64,000 nt of DNA from Acidobacteriota bacterium (GTDB lineage: Bacteria; Acidobacteriota; Aminicenantia; Aminicenantales; Saccharicenantaceae): NCBI GenBank assembly GCA_039683095.1, contig JBDKSB010000012.1, forward strand, positions 1,222,936 through 1,286,935, in the 5' to 3' direction. A program made the translations under genes and the position numbers. The notes under the pieces are model-generated. The model had not been told where the DNA came from and ran no database searches. It worked only from the letters and a program-made list of their open reading frames with translations. Of the stretch, positions 63,968-64,000 are shown in pieces (the first letter of the stretch is position 1; each line of letters opens with the position of its first letter).

Positions 63968-64000
63968 TTGAAGCGGAAGGAACTTATCACATTGAGCCGG
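63968..64000 (+). CDS. Transposase-like protein, first 11 codons only
   Basis: A TTG at 63968, six nt after GGAGG, starts an open frame reading MKRKELITLSR up to the window edge. The basic start resembles transposases of insertion sequences that begin with a helix-turn-helix. Too short for a firm family call. Confidence 0.45.
   Translation, partial: MKRKELITLSR

Larger units (their letters stand above)
63875..64000 (+). mobile_element. Left end of an insertion sequence (truncated by the window)
   Basis: From about 63875 the sequence TGTTGCACC is followed by two near-identical 18-bp repeats and then a reading frame starting MKRKELITLSR, an arrangement typical of insertion sequences with ISNCY-like or related transposases. 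The outer boundary and target duplication cannot be confirmed because only one end is visible. Confidence 0.5.

Overview
The window looks like a chromosome segment of a GC-rich, Gram-negative-type anaerobe. It carries lipoprotein and twin-arginine signals, many iron-sulfur proteins, an energy-converting group 4 [NiFe] hydrogenase, and an RNase Y/YmdB pair. Gene content and order would fit an Acidobacteriota or Aminicenantes-like lineage, but nothing here fixes the taxonomy and no rRNA is present. Almost all the sequence is coding. Consensus-like housekeeping promoters (TTGACA / 16-17 bp / TATAAT type) can be read in front of most transcription units.

Layout. 1-14.9 kb, minus strand: one long information-processing unit. 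It starts at a promoter ahead of tRNA-Val(GAC) and runs thrS-infC-rpmI-rplT-pheS-pheT-(coiled coil)-zapA-rny-ymdB-xseA-xseB-dxs-tlyA-nadK; trxA follows with its own promoter. 14.9-21.1 kb, plus strand: a small phosphodiesterase, then a four-gene unit made of a cyclic-2,3-diphosphoglycerate-synthetase-like GTPase, carbamate kinase, ornithine carbamoyltransferase and a 702-residue unrecognised protein. 21.2-29.8 kb, minus strand: pseudo-receiver protein-valS-birA-coaX-hypothetical-rnr-SelB C-terminal-like protein. 29.8-34.9 kb, minus strand: guaA and dnaE. 35-40 kb, plus strand: archaeal-type phosphoglycerate mutase, cell-wall amidase, a DUF362 protein and a large NapH/NapG-like ferredoxin fusion.

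40.2-46.1 kb, minus strand: a lipid-synthesis unit, yceD-rpmF-plsX-fabG-acpP-fabF, followed by etfB-etfA; fabH and fabD are absent from it. 46.2-49.2 kb, plus strand: a small conserved-looking protein and polA. A GNAT-like protein lies convergent to it. 50.4-59.9 kb, plus strand: an 11-gene operon with a consensus promoter and a strong terminator. It has a counterpart of every membrane and quinone-module subunit of complex I (A, B, C, D, H, I, J, K, L, M, N), but its large subunit keeps both Ni-binding CxxC motifs. 59.95-62.8 kb, minus strand: dnaA and dnaN, with DnaA boxes on both sides of dnaA, probably the chromosomal origin. The right edge holds a lipoprotein/TPR pair and the left end of an insertion sequence.

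The most interesting material is the complex-I-shaped hydrogenase, the cPGS-like/arcC/OTC/unknown operon, the GTPase-less SelB-like protein, the DUF362/NapHG fusion pair, and several translation-start oddities (AUU for infC, probable CUG for polA and xseA, near-leaderless genes).
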